A stretch of DNA of 11,240 nt from JBBQER01 sp052148155 (GCA_052148155.1 JBKQIY010000247.1:1-11240), one strand, 5' to 3'; shown: positions 1 to 6,998, counted from the first letter of the stretch. The notes: generated from the letters alone by a model not told the origin. A program made the numbers and translations.

Positions 1-420
1 CCAGAACGCGACCGGGATGGAAAGGATCAGCGAAAGACCGAGGGCACCCAGGCCGGCCTGTTTCATGGGCCGAAGCTTGCCTTCCACCCACTCCACACGG
101 GCTTGGGCGATTACCGCGCCTACCACCTTGCCGTAGCGATCCCGTACCGGGGCATGCGCGCGCAAATAGCGGCCAAACTCATCGGTGGAGAAATCCTGCT
201 CGGCCGCGGTGGTTTCCCATTGCAAGGGTGCGCCCTGAGTCCGGTACACCTCGTCCGCGTGACCCATCAGTGCGGGATCTTCTTCGGCGTCTGCTGCGAT
301 GTGGAGCAAGCCACCCCGCTGAACCACCGCGAAAACGCGCTGCACGTCCGTATCTTTTCTCCGGTTGGCGTCCCGAACCGCCTTCAGGGCGCGATGCAAC
401 TCCGCGTAAGAACGGACGCT
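1..420 (-). CDS. Membrane sensor protein fragment (extracytoplasmic domain plus membrane helix), cut at both ends
   Basis: Read on the minus strand from about 420 down to 1, the frame is open and gives a convincing protein fragment. It starts with a helical stretch (SVRSYAELHRALKAVRDANR), continues through a sensor-like alpha/beta segment with AADAEEDPALMGHADEVYR, then RDRYGKVVGAVIAQ, and ends in a hydrophobic span (LGALGLSLILSIPVAFW) at the window edge. This order, an extracytoplasmic Cache/PAS-like ligand domain followed by a membrane helix, is typical of sensor kinases, diguanylate cyclases or chemoreceptors. The output domain lies beyond the left edge, so the class cannot be decided. The frame stays open to the right of 420, but that sequence is the antisense of a phosphotransferase gene, so the real homology appears to end at about 410-420. 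The style looks more proteobacterial than the remainder of the window (inference). Confidence 0.6.
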
Positions 421-441
421 GGCGTGGCTGGACGCCAACCG
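362..441. repeat. 12-base inverted repeat around the left junction
   Basis: CGGTTGGCGTCC (362-373) and GGACGCCAACCG (430-441) are perfect reverse complements, separated by 56 bases that contain the point where the sensor homology stops and the phosphotransferase begins. Each arm encodes a Asp-Ala-Asn-Arg segment in its own gene, so the match may be a coincidence of codons or the site where two molecules were joined. Confidence 0.45.
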
Positions 442-862
442 TCCAACCGAAGGCGATCCGGTCTTCAACTGGGGCGACGCCCGAATCGGGAACGTCCTGT
501 ACGTCGACTTCGAGCCCGCCGCGGTGCTCGACTGGGAGATGGCCACCATCGGTCCACGCGAAGTCGACCTTGCGTGGATGATCTTCCTCGACACCTTCTT
601 CGACGACCTCGCGGCGCGCTTCGAGATGCCGGCCCTCGATGGCTTCATGGACCGCGACGACGTTGTCGCCGCCTACGAATCCTTGACCGGGCACACGGTG
701 CAGGCACTCGAATGGTTCGAGGTGCTAGCCGCCCTGCGGTTCGCGATCGTGTCGGTCCGTACAAGTACTCGGGGCATCGCCTATGGACAGATGGAACCGC
801 CGGCCGAGCCTGACGATCTGATCATGTTCCGGGATCTGCTCGAGCGGATGCTTGCGAGATGA
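410..862 (+). CDS. Aminoglycoside/choline-kinase-like phosphotransferase, 3' part only (5' truncated)
   Basis: This is the C-terminal part, about 150 residues, of an APH-type phosphotransferase of the ACAD10/11-like group common in actinobacteria. The catalytic-loop motif is visible as WGDARIGN (the usual HxDxxxxN motif with Trp in place of His), followed about 17 residues on by the Mg-binding LDWEMATIGPREVDLAWM segment. The natural stop is the TGA at 860-862. The frame is closed upstream by a TAA at 407-409, and no N-lobe or ATP-binding part precedes it; instead an unrelated sensor gene on the other strand begins. A GTG at 524 could be called as a start but would cut off the catalytic loop, so this is a remnant and not a short gene. 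The substrate is unknown. Its 3' end overlaps by 41 bases with the convergent membrane-protein gene. Confidence 0.75.
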   Translation, partial: ERTLAWLDANRPTEGDPVFNWGDARIGNVLYVDFEPAAVLDWEMATIGPREVDLAWMIFLDTFFDDLAARFEMPALDGFMDRDDVVAAYESLTGHTVQALEWFEVLAALRFAIVSVRTSTRGIAYGQMEPPAEPDDLIMFRDLLERMLAR

Positions 863-3029
863 ACGACTCGCGTGATCCGAACACACGAACACGCCAGGCA
901 CCGAGCGTTTCGGGCGCGCCGGTGGGCAGGGCCGTCGGCTCGACCGGCATGCTCGCGGGCTTCCGCGCCTTCCAACGCCGCCGGAGCGGACGACCGATCA
1001 AAAGCCAGAGTGTGACGAGCGTGACCAGTAAACCGATGTGGTCGGCCGCGTCGGGACGGTAGGCAAGCTGCAACTGGTGCAGACCTGATGGGATGTCGAT
1101 CTGCATGAGGCCGTCAGACGTCTTCGAGACCCTGACACCCTGGCCGTCCAAGGTGGCGTGCCATTTGGGCGACCACGCCACCGCGATCGTCGACGTGAAG
1201 GACTGGCCGGAGTTGATCGTCCACTGCAGCCGTTCGGGACCCCTCTGAGAAAAGGCCACGCCGGCGTTGGACTGCGCGGTGTCCATCAGAATCGGTGGGG
1301 TGCCACCAGTGTCGGTGAGCACCTCGTAGATCGTCACCGGGCCCTGGGTCCAGACCTGGTGCACGAGCGCGCTGGCCTGCATCTGCTTGTCGAGCGCCGG
1401 TTTGTCCACAACGATGTGACTTACTCCGAGTCGACGTAGCGCGCGTACCCAGCTGTCGATCGTCTGGTTGTTGGCGGGACCGTCGGCGGTGTACGCCACG
1501 GCACCGGCATTGGACGCTTCCGGGTTGAAAGCATTGAGGGTGTCAACGCCCGAGGCCCATGCGAGCCAGCGCTCGGGTTCGATCACACCGACGCGTGAGA
1601 TCTCCGCGGGATAGTCGCGCGTCATGCTAAATCGGGCGCCGGACGGCACGATGTCACGGAGCTCCGCGGCTGCGTCCCGCAGCGCCGGGGTCGGGGTCGT
1701 GAGCTGCCCCGCCACATGCTCATTGCTGTGCCCGACCGTGACGATCACCGCAGCCACCAGCGCGAAAGCGCAGAGCAGTATCGCGATGTACTGATCGCCG
1801 GAGAGGTCGCCCAACCGTGTCACGATCAGTCCGACGAGCGCGGCGACCGGGAGCAGCGCGAACACACCGGCGTAGGCGAGGCCCCGGTTCGCGAGCTGGA
1901 GCGAGATGTCGCCCGGTCCTGGATAGGAGAGCGTGACGTGCGCGATCACGAGATAGATGGCCGGTACTGCCAACAACACGACATGCTCACGATGACCGAA
2001 CGCGGCGCGCACGATCGTGACGATCCAGGCGAGGATGACGAGCTTGGCTATGAACGGCTCGTACAAGATTTGACCGCGGAGGATCTGCGCGATGCGCACG
2101 TCGAACGGATCGGTACCCCATGTCACCACCGGACCATGGAGATTGCGGTGTACGAGAAACGGCACCACCCAGAACCCCGCGATGCCGAACGCCACTCCGC
2201 CTGCACCGAGCACACCGCCGAGGCCCCGCAGTGCCGCTGAGCGTTGGCTCGCGCTCATCCGAAAGATGAGCGCGATTGGAAACATGACTGCGAGGATCAT
2301 CACCGAAATGAGGTGAGTGATCACGAGCGCCGCGAGCGCCGTGCCGGCGACCACCATGCGACGGCGGCTCGGATCGTCGAAGACGCGTAGTAGCGCGCCG
2401 AACGAAATGAAGAACGGTATTGCGCCGAGCTGGTGTGACAGCAGGCCGTTCACGAACAAGCCTTCGAGTCCGCTGCCGCCGTAGCCGGCGGTCGCCGTGA
2501 ACGAGATGATGCCGGCAATGCCGGCGCTGATGCGATTAAGACCGAAGGAACGAGCGAGGTAGGCAACGGCGAGCGGCTCGGCCGCGATGGACCCGATCGC
2601 GAGGACCTTCAGCGCGCCCGCGTTCGACAGAGCTCCCAAGCTCAGCAGGCGCAGGAACGCGATCGCCCATGTGACGCCCGGGCCGTTGAACAGAAACTCT
2701 TGATCGCCTTCCATGAACCGCGGAAACCAGCCGTCGAGCCGTCCGTGCGCCACGATTTGCGCGATTCCGAAATTGGCGCGGATCAGGTCGGCGGTGACGT
2801 CGCCACCGGCGATCAGGTGCGGACCCCAGGCGTGCCGTGTGATCCACAGCCCCGTGGTCACGCCGACCACTCCGCAGACCGACGCCCACACCTGGTCCGG
2901 CACGCGGCGCGATCGAACCGCGGACGGCGCTTGTTCGACTCCCGATTCGACGTTCGCCTCAACTCCGGCCGGCGCCGCGCCCAAGTCGAGGTCAGGCGAC
3001 GGAGCGAGCGGTTCGGGCATGGGCGGCAT
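822..3029 (-). CDS. Large integral membrane protein, GT-C-type glycosyltransferase-like
   Basis: The 735-residue protein has a Pro/Ala-rich cytoplasmic start (1-45), about eleven hydrophobic spans between residues 45 and 435, a soluble region (about 435-660), one more span (664-680) and a basic tail. The loop after the first helix carries GGDVTADL (Asp77) and GWFPRFMEGDQ, the place where GT-C enzymes hold the acidic catalytic residue. The soluble part ends in a beta-rich segment with WSPKWHATLDGQ and IPSGLHQLQLAYRPD, much like the C-terminal domain of YfhO-type and 6-pyruvoyl-tetrahydropterin-synthase-related membrane proteins. GT-C enzymes move sugars from polyprenyl-phosphate carriers outside the membrane, so a role in envelope glycan or glycoprotein assembly is likely but inferred. 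The ATG at 3029 is chosen as the first Met; Met4 is an alternative, and no clear ribosome site precedes either. It is divergent from the small secreted protein gene. Confidence 0.7.
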   Translation of the reverse strand: MPPMPEPLAPSPDLDLGAAPAGVEANVESGVEQAPSAVRSRRVPDQVWASVCGVVGVTTGLWITRHAWGPHLIAGGDVTADLIRANFGIAQIVAHGRLDGWFPRFMEGDQEFLFNGPGVTWAIAFLRLLSLGALSNAGALKVLAIGSIAAEPLAVAYLARSFGLNRISAGIAGIISFTATAGYGGSGLEGLFVNGLLSHQLGAIPFFISFGALLRVFDDPSRRRMVVAGTALAALVITHLISVMILAVMFPIALIFRMSASQRSAALRGLGGVLGAGGVAFGIAGFWVVPFLVHRNLHGPVVTWGTDPFDVRIAQILRGQILYEPFIAKLVILAWIVTIVRAAFGHREHVVLLAVPAIYLVIAHVTLSYPGPGDISLQLANRGLAYAGVFALLPVAALVGLIVTRLGDLSGDQYIAILLCAFALVAAVIVTVGHSNEHVAGQLTTPTPALRDAAAELRDIVPSGARFSMTRDYPAEISRVGVIEPERWLAWASGVDTLNAFNPEASNAGAVAYTADGPANNQTIDSWVRALRRLGVSHIVVDKPALDKQMQASALVHQVWTQGPVTIYEVLTDTGGTPPILMDTAQSNAGVAFSQRGPERLQWTINSGQSFTSTIAVAWSPKWHATLDGQGVRVSKTSDGLMQIDIPSGLHQLQLAYRPDAADHIGLLVTLVTLWLLIGRPLRRRWKARKPASMPVEPTALPTGAPETLGAWRVRVFGSRESFISQASARADPGT

Positions 3030-3141
3030 CGTTTCGAGACGGATTGATTGCTAACCGGCGATCAACATCTTGGTGGATGATCGGCCGCCGGCGTCGTACC
3101 CTGATCTTCCGGACGCCGATCCCGGCTCGTATGCTGGCAAC
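3030..3141. promoter_or_regulatory. Divergent intergenic region with a -10-like box
   Basis: These 112 bases separate the minus-strand membrane protein gene from the plus-strand secreted protein gene and must hold both promoters. On the plus strand TATGCT at 3130-3135 matches the actinobacterial TAnnnT -10 box and lies 6 bases before the ATG at 3142, the spacing of a leaderless transcript. No good -35 and no ribosome site is visible for that gene. For the minus-strand gene I see no convincing box. Confidence 0.4.
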
Positions 3142-3606
3142 ATGAGGCGTCGATTTTGGGCCCTGACCGCGTGTCTCATGCTTGTGGTCGCATCGACGAT
3201 CGTCGACGGTGCCGGCGCCGGCGCGATTCCCGCCTCGGCGTGCACCCACGCGATCGTCGTCAGCACCTTCGCGTTCGGGCCCGGAACGGTCCGTCCCGGC
3301 GGAAAGTCGACCGCCCGACTCGCAGGAATGAACTGCACGAAGCATGCGCAGACGGCGACGCTCACCTGGCAGGGGCGCTACTCGGCCGGGGCGGCGAACG
3401 GCTGCCCGATCATCGACCCGCTCGTCCAAGCGGTCTCGGTGCCGGCCAGGACCGCGCTTGCTGCGCATCTGGCGTTTGCCGTCCCGACGGCGTGCACGGC
3501 CAAGCTGCTCACCGTCACCGTGCGCGTCGTCGGTGAGTCGGGCGCAGCCTTGGCGAACAAGTCCGCCGAACTTCACATTGCGCACAAGCGCATCAGCTCG
3601 AGCTGA
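3142..3606 (+). CDS. Small secreted four-cysteine protein, unknown function
   Basis: The 154-residue product begins with a classic signal peptide: MRRRF, a hydrophobic core (about residues 6-20) and a likely cleavage after ASA (residues 31-33), so the mature protein would start at Cys34. The mature part has four cysteines (34, 65, 88, 118), suggesting two disulfides, and alternating hydrophobic stretches such as VRPGGKSTARL and QTATLTWQGRY that look like an immunoglobulin-like beta sandwich. No family is recognised. The frame is open further upstream to a GTG near 3070, but those residues are hydrophilic and would bury the signal peptide; the ATG at 3142 with the TATGCT box 6 bases before it is the better start. 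Ala at -3 makes a lipobox unlikely. It is convergent with the transaldolase gene, with only 8 bases between the two stops. Confidence 0.65.
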   Translation: MRRRFWALTACLMLVVASTIVDGAGAGAIPASACTHAIVVSTFAFGPGTVRPGGKSTARLAGMNCTKHAQTATLTWQGRYSAGAANGCPIIDPLVQAVSVPARTALAAHLAFAVPTACTAKLLTVTVRVVGESGAALANKSAELHIAHKRISSS

Positions 3607-3613
3607 ACCGCGG

Positions 3614-3625
3614 ATCAGATCTGAT
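3614..3625. repeat. 12-base perfect palindrome at convergent gene ends
   Basis: ATCAGATCTGAT reads the same on both strands and covers the stop codon of the transaldolase gene, 8 bases past the stop of the convergent secreted-protein gene. There is no loop or T-run, so it is not a standard intrinsic terminator. It may simply follow from the codons for Tyr-Gln-Ile-stop. Confidence 0.3.
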
Positions 3626-4331
3626 AGCCCGACGCCAGCGCGTCTCGATGGAACATCTGCACCGTCTCGAGCGAGAACTGGTCGAGTTCCTTGCCGAGTC
3701 CGCCGAGCTTCTTCAGCAGCTCGTGGGTGACCGTGATGATGTCACAGCCGATCTCGTCGGCCTGCACGACGTTGAGGACCTCGCGTGGGCTCGCCCAGAT
3801 CAATTCGACCTGCGGATGTGACGACAGGATGCGCAGCGACTCACGCATGATCGGGATCGGATCGCGACCGGTGTCGGCGACACGACCGGCGAAGACCGAG
3901 ACATACGCCGGTGGCCCGCCGGCAATGCACTCGATGACCTGCTCGACCTGCGCGGCTGTCATCAACGCGGTCACGTTCACCTTCACCCCGCCCGTGACGA
4001 GCCGTCGCAGGAGCGGACCCATGAATTCGCGTTGGGTGTTCGTCACAGGAATTTTTACGTAGACGTGCTCGCCCCACGATGCGATCTTTACGGCCTGGCG
4101 CTCCATGTCGCTGGGGTCGTCAGCGAACACCTCGAGCGAGATGGATCGGTCCGGCACGACCTCAAGGAGCCGGCGCGCGAACGACTCGTAGTTGTCAATG
4201 CCCGCCTGGCGCATGAGGGTCGGATTGGTCGTGAAACCGCGAATCGTGGGGTCGGCGGAAAGCGCAAGGATCCCGCCCAGGTCCGCGCCGTCGGCGAACA
4301 GCTTCACGTGCTTGAGTAGTGGGTCAGACAC
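3615..4331 (-). CDS. Transaldolase of the short (TalC/fructose-6-phosphate aldolase-like) type
   Basis: A 238-residue class I aldolase. The N-terminus KLFADGADLGGIL followed by GFTTNPTLMRQAG is the hallmark of this family, the Schiff-base lysine is Lys93 in VYVKIPVTNT, and later barrel strands carry VKVNVTALMT, VSVFAGRVADTGRDP, IWASPRE and CDIITVTHELL. Length agrees with short transaldolases of about 220-240 residues, each a single TIM barrel. Transaldolases interconvert sedoheptulose 7-phosphate plus glyceraldehyde 3-phosphate with erythrose 4-phosphate plus fructose 6-phosphate, so the enzyme can change supply of the substrate used by the divergent heptose operon. A GTG at 4331 is chosen because it gives the usual short lead before the first strand; an ATG at 4367 would add 12 residues but would overlap the epimerase start. 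A run of seven G lies only two bases before the GTG, too close for an ideal ribosome site. Confidence 0.85.
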   Translation of the reverse strand: MSDPLLKHVKLFADGADLGGILALSADPTIRGFTTNPTLMRQAGIDNYESFARRLLEVVPDRSISLEVFADDPSDMERQAVKIASWGEHVYVKIPVTNTQREFMGPLLRRLVTGGVKVNVTALMTAAQVEQVIECIAGGPPAYVSVFAGRVADTGRDPIPIMRESLRILSSHPQVELIWASPREVLNVVQADEIGCDIITVTHELLKKLGGLGKELDQFSLETVQMFHRDALASGYQI

Positions 4332-4365
4332 AGCCCCCCCGGTCGTCGGTGCAAGGATAGGCCTC
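4332..4365. promoter_or_regulatory. Short divergent promoter region, transaldolase / epimerase
   Basis: Only 34 bases separate the divergent GTG (transaldolase, minus) and ATG (epimerase, plus). On the plus strand AAGGA at 4353-4357 lies 8 bases before the epimerase ATG and serves well as its ribosome site. On the minus strand the same bases read TATCCT (4359 to 4354), a possible TAnnnT -10 box 22 bases before the transaldolase GTG. The epimerase promoter would then have to lie inside the transaldolase gene. The arrangement suggests joint control, but no operator is visible. Confidence 0.35.
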
Positions 4366-5328
4366 ATGAGAGTGATCGTCACTGGGGGCGCTGGGTTTAT
4401 TGGCTCGAATCTCGTCGCCGGGCTGATCGAACGTGGAGATGAGGTTACCGTCGTCGACAACTTCTCCACCGGACATCGGGAGTTCCTCGACCGGTCACTG
4501 ATTTCGGGCCGGCTTGCCGTCGAAACACTCGATCTGCTGGGCGACGTCCATCAGATCGCCGACGTGTTCGAGGGCGCCGATGCGGTCGTACACCTCGCGG
4601 CGAACGCTGACGTGCGGTTCGGACTCGACAATCCACGGCGCGACCTTGACCAGAACGTCGTCGCGACGCACAACGTGCTCGAGGCCGCGAGAACATCGGG
4701 CGTGGCGGAACTCGTGTTTTCGTCGACCGGCTCGGTGTACGGCGAAGCCGAGGTCATACCAACCCCTGAGCACGCTCCCTTTCCCCGCCAGACGTCATTG
4801 TACGGTGCGTCCAAGGCAGCGGCCGAGGGCTTCATCGCCGCCTACGCCGAAGGCTTCGGCCTGCGCGCCACGGTCTACCGATTCGTGTCGATTCTGGGCG
4901 CGTGCTACACCCACGGCCACGTCATCGACTTCGTCGCGCAGTTGATCGATCACCCGGATCACTTGCACATTCTCGGCGACGGAACTCAACGCAAGAGCTA
5001 TCTCGAGGTCGGTGATTGCGTTGCTGCGATCATGGGTCGGCTCGGACACGCTGACGAATTCGAAGTCTTCAACCTTGGCGTCGACGGCTACTGCACCGTG
5101 AACGACTCTGTGGGATGGATCTGCGAACGCCTCGGCGTGGAACCCGAGCTGACCTACGGGGGAGGCGATCGCGGGTGGGTCGGCGATAACCCGTTCATTT
5201 TTCTCGACACAACGAAAATCCGCGCGACCGGCTGGCGGCCGCGCTGGTCTATTCGAGACGCCGTTGAACATACCGTCGACTACCTCGTCGCGAACCCTGC
5301 GATCGTCGCTGGCCTTGAGCGCCATTAG
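4366..5328 (+). CDS. NAD-dependent nucleotide-sugar epimerase/dehydratase (extended SDR)
   Basis: The 320-residue protein starts at an ATG preceded by AAGGA. It has the Rossmann motif TGGAGFIG (Gly7, Gly10, Gly13), an acidic residue after the second strand (VVDNFSTG) indicating NAD, the HLAANADV segment at about 77-83, a catalytic triad in SSTGSVYG (119-126) plus Tyr146 and Lys150 in YGASK, and a C-terminal sugar-nucleotide part with GDGTQRKSYLEVGD. This is the UDP-glucose 4-epimerase/GDP-sugar family; the exact substrate cannot be read from sequence. Its place directly before the heptose operon and divergent from transaldolase suggests action on a nucleotide-activated or phosphorylated heptose, but a hexose is also possible. 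The 57-base gap to the next gene leaves room for a separate promoter. Confidence 0.85.
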   Translation: MRVIVTGGAGFIGSNLVAGLIERGDEVTVVDNFSTGHREFLDRSLISGRLAVETLDLLGDVHQIADVFEGADAVVHLAANADVRFGLDNPRRDLDQNVVATHNVLEAARTSGVAELVFSSTGSVYGEAEVIPTPEHAPFPRQTSLYGASKAAAEGFIAAYAEGFGLRATVYRFVSILGACYTHGHVIDFVAQLIDHPDHLHILGDGTQRKSYLEVGDCVAAIMGRLGHADEFEVFNLGVDGYCTVNDSVGWICERLGVEPELTYGGGDRGWVGDNPFIFLDTTKIRATGWRPRWSIRDAVEHTVDYLVANPAIVAGLERH

Positions 5329-5385
5329 CCACCGGATTGCTCAGAATCGCTAAGATCGGTGACGTCCATCCGAGGAGTCCTGACC
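5329..5385 (+). promoter_or_regulatory. Possible internal promoter and strong ribosome site for the heptose operon
   Basis: TAAGAT at 5351-5356 fits the TAnnnT -10 box, without a convincing -35 at the usual distance. GAGGAG at 5372-5377 lies 8 bases before the ATG at 5386 and is the best Shine-Dalgarno site in the window; it decides that start over a weaker in-frame upstream start near 5359. Confidence 0.4.
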
Positions 5386-6000
5386 ATGGGTTCGTTCACC
5401 GAACAGTTCCTCGGCGACACCCTGACAGTTCTCGGCCGGCTCGATTACCTCACCGTAGAACGGGTCGTCGACGTTGTTGCGTCGACTCGGCACCGCGGCG
5501 GACGGCTGTTCCTGTGTGGATCTGGTGGCGGGGCCGGCCACGCATCACACGCGGCGTGCGACTTCCGCAAGCTGTGTGATGTCGAGTCCTACGCCGTGAC
5601 CGACAACGTCTCCGAGTTGACGGCACGCATCAACGATGACGGCTGGGACAGCTCGTACGCCAACTGGTTGCGCGCCTCACGCCTCCGTGGCGATGACTGC
5701 CTGTTCGTATTTTCGGTTGGCGGCGGCGACATCGAACGGAAGGTGAGCGTGAACCTGGTCGAGGCCATCAGATTCGCCCGTGAGCGACACGCGTCCGTCG
5801 TCGGTGTCGCAGGACGCGATGGCGGCGCGCTCGCGCAGCTTGCGGATGCGTGCATCGTAATCCCGACAGCCGATCCTGGCCTCGTCACCCCCCAAACTGA
5901 AGGCCTGCAGGCGGTCATGTGGCACCTCATCGTCTCTCATCCGAAGTTGGCCGCCAGCCCGGCCAAATGGGAGTCGATGAACGTTCCCGCCGCAGACTGA
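5386..6000 (+). CDS. gmhA: SIS-domain sugar-phosphate isomerase, GmhA-like (sedoheptulose 7-phosphate isomerase)
   Basis: The 204-residue protein is a single SIS domain of the length of GmhA (about 190-200). The phosphate-binding loop is CGSGGGAGHASHAACDF (44-60), then TDNVSELTA, a second SIS loop FSVGGGDIERKVS (109-121) and the C-terminal helix with TEGLQAVMWHLI (171-182), where GmhA proteins carry their catalytic histidine. GmhA converts sedoheptulose 7-phosphate to D-glycero-D-manno-heptose 7-phosphate in the cytoplasm. Position as first gene of an operon with kinase, phosphatase and nucleotidyltransferase of the same pathway strongly supports this role. The helix after the first loop reads ACDFRKL, and the glutamate used by E. 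coli GmhA is not obvious, so this belongs to a diverged actinobacterial branch. Start fixed by GAGGAG at 5372. Confidence 0.8.
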   Translation: MGSFTEQFLGDTLTVLGRLDYLTVERVVDVVASTRHRGGRLFLCGSGGGAGHASHAACDFRKLCDVESYAVTDNVSELTARINDDGWDSSYANWLRASRLRGDDCLFVFSVGGGDIERKVSVNLVEAIRFARERHASVVGVAGRDGGALAQLADACIVIPTADPGLVTPQTEGLQAVMWHLIVSHPKLAASPAKWESMNVPAAD

Positions 6001-6020
6001 TCACGCTCGAGGTCACTCAA

Positions 6021-6998
6021 ATGAGTCTCGGAGTCGCGATCGTCGGTGCCGGTCTGATCGGCAACAAACGTGCCGTTGCCTTACCGAGCGGAACCGTGCT
6101 CCGAACCGTCTTCGACGAGGTGCCCGAACGGGCGCGAGCGCTCGCGGCGAAATGTCCAGGAGCTGTCGCCGCCGAAACCTTGGAGCAGGCACTCGACGAC
6201 CCCGAAGTCGGACTCGTCATCGTCGCCACTCCGCATCATCAACTCGCGACCATCGGAATCGCAGCCGTGGGCCGGGGCCACGACGTCCTGCTCGAGAAGC
6301 CGGGCGCGCATCGTCTCGACGCGCTGCTCGAAATCCAAGAGATTGCCACCGACGCCGGCCGACGCGTCCGCGTTGGCTTCAACCATCGGTTTCATCCGTC
6401 GTTTCTCCGCGCTCGCGAGCTGATCGGAGCGCGAGCGTACGGCGACGTGTTCTCGATCCGCGCCCGCTACGGACATGGCGGACGGCCGGGCTACGAGAAG
6501 GAATGGCGGGCACAACGTGACATCTCCGGAGGCGGCGAGCTCATCGACCAGGGTCTTCACCTGATTGATCTCGTGCGGTATCTCGTCGGAGATGTCGAAC
6601 TCGCCTTCTCGGAGCTGCGAACCGACTTCTGGTTGACGGACGTCGAAGATAACGCGTATCTCGCGTTGCGCAGCCAAGCCGGCGCGTTCGCATGGCTGCA
6701 CGCGTCGTGGACCGAGTGGAAGAACCTCTTCTCGTTCGAGATCGCGATGCGCGACGCCAAACTCGAAGTCGAGGGCCTCGGTGGAAGTTACGGAACCGAG
6801 CGACTCACCCTCTACGAGATGCTTCCGGAGATGGGGCCGCCACCGGCAACGTCATGGCAATGGCCGCAGGCGGACGCGTCGTGGTCGCGGGAGCTCACGG
6901 ACGTGGTGAGCGACCTTGATGGTGGACCGTCGATCGGAGCAGATCTCGCCGACTGCGTCGCGGCGTTTCGCGTCGTCGAAGGGGCATACACACGATGA
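6021..6998 (+). CDS. Gfo/Idh/MocA-family NAD(P)-dependent oxidoreductase
   Basis: A 325-residue protein with an N-terminal Rossmann fold (VAIVGAGLIGNKRA, 5-18), the family motif EKPGA (Glu92-Lys93-Pro94) with its active-site lysine, and the C-terminal alpha/beta domain with GGGELIDQGLHLIDL, containing Asp176 and His180 of the substrate site. These enzymes oxidise or reduce sugar hydroxyl/keto groups, often on nucleotide sugars or free polyols. The ATG at 6021 is preceded by GAGG at 6009-6012 with 8 bases spacing, 20 bases after the isomerase stop; the end overlaps the next start as ATGA. It is thus translationally tied to the heptose kinase. The known GDP-heptose pathway has no such step, so it probably oxidises or reduces a heptose intermediate; which one cannot be told from sequence. 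Confidence 0.85.
   Translation: MSLGVAIVGAGLIGNKRAVALPSGTVLRTVFDEVPERARALAAKCPGAVAAETLEQALDDPEVGLVIVATPHHQLATIGIAAVGRGHDVLLEKPGAHRLDALLEIQEIATDAGRRVRVGFNHRFHPSFLRARELIGARAYGDVFSIRARYGHGGRPGYEKEWRAQRDISGGGELIDQGLHLIDLVRYLVGDVELAFSELRTDFWLTDVEDNAYLALRSQAGAFAWLHASWTEWKNLFSFEIAMRDAKLEVEGLGGSYGTERLTLYEMLPEMGPPPATSWQWPQADASWSRELTDVVSDLDGGPSIGADLADCVAAFRVVEGAYTR

Noticed and set aside
1716..2240. Open frame of 174 codons on the plus strand inside the membrane-protein gene
   Set aside because: The translation is a His/Asp/Glu/Arg-rich string without hydrophobic core, the antisense image of a membrane protein in high-GC DNA; the minus-strand gene has clear membrane spans.
3232..3243. Lipoprotein signal in the small secreted protein (Cys34 after ASA)
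   Set aside because: The -3 position is Ala, not Leu/Val/Ile as in a lipobox; ordinary signal-peptidase cleavage after ASA explains it, and Cys34 is one of four cysteines that could pair.
4334..4340. Run of seven C (seven G on the minus strand) as a phase-variation tract
   Set aside because: It is short for slippage control and lies before the chosen start, where a length change would not shift the frame.
4332..4469. Longer N-terminus for the transaldolase, from an ATG at 4469 or 4367
   Set aside because: The added residues are unlike the family, run into the epimerase gene on the other strand, and the family starts close to the first barrel strand.
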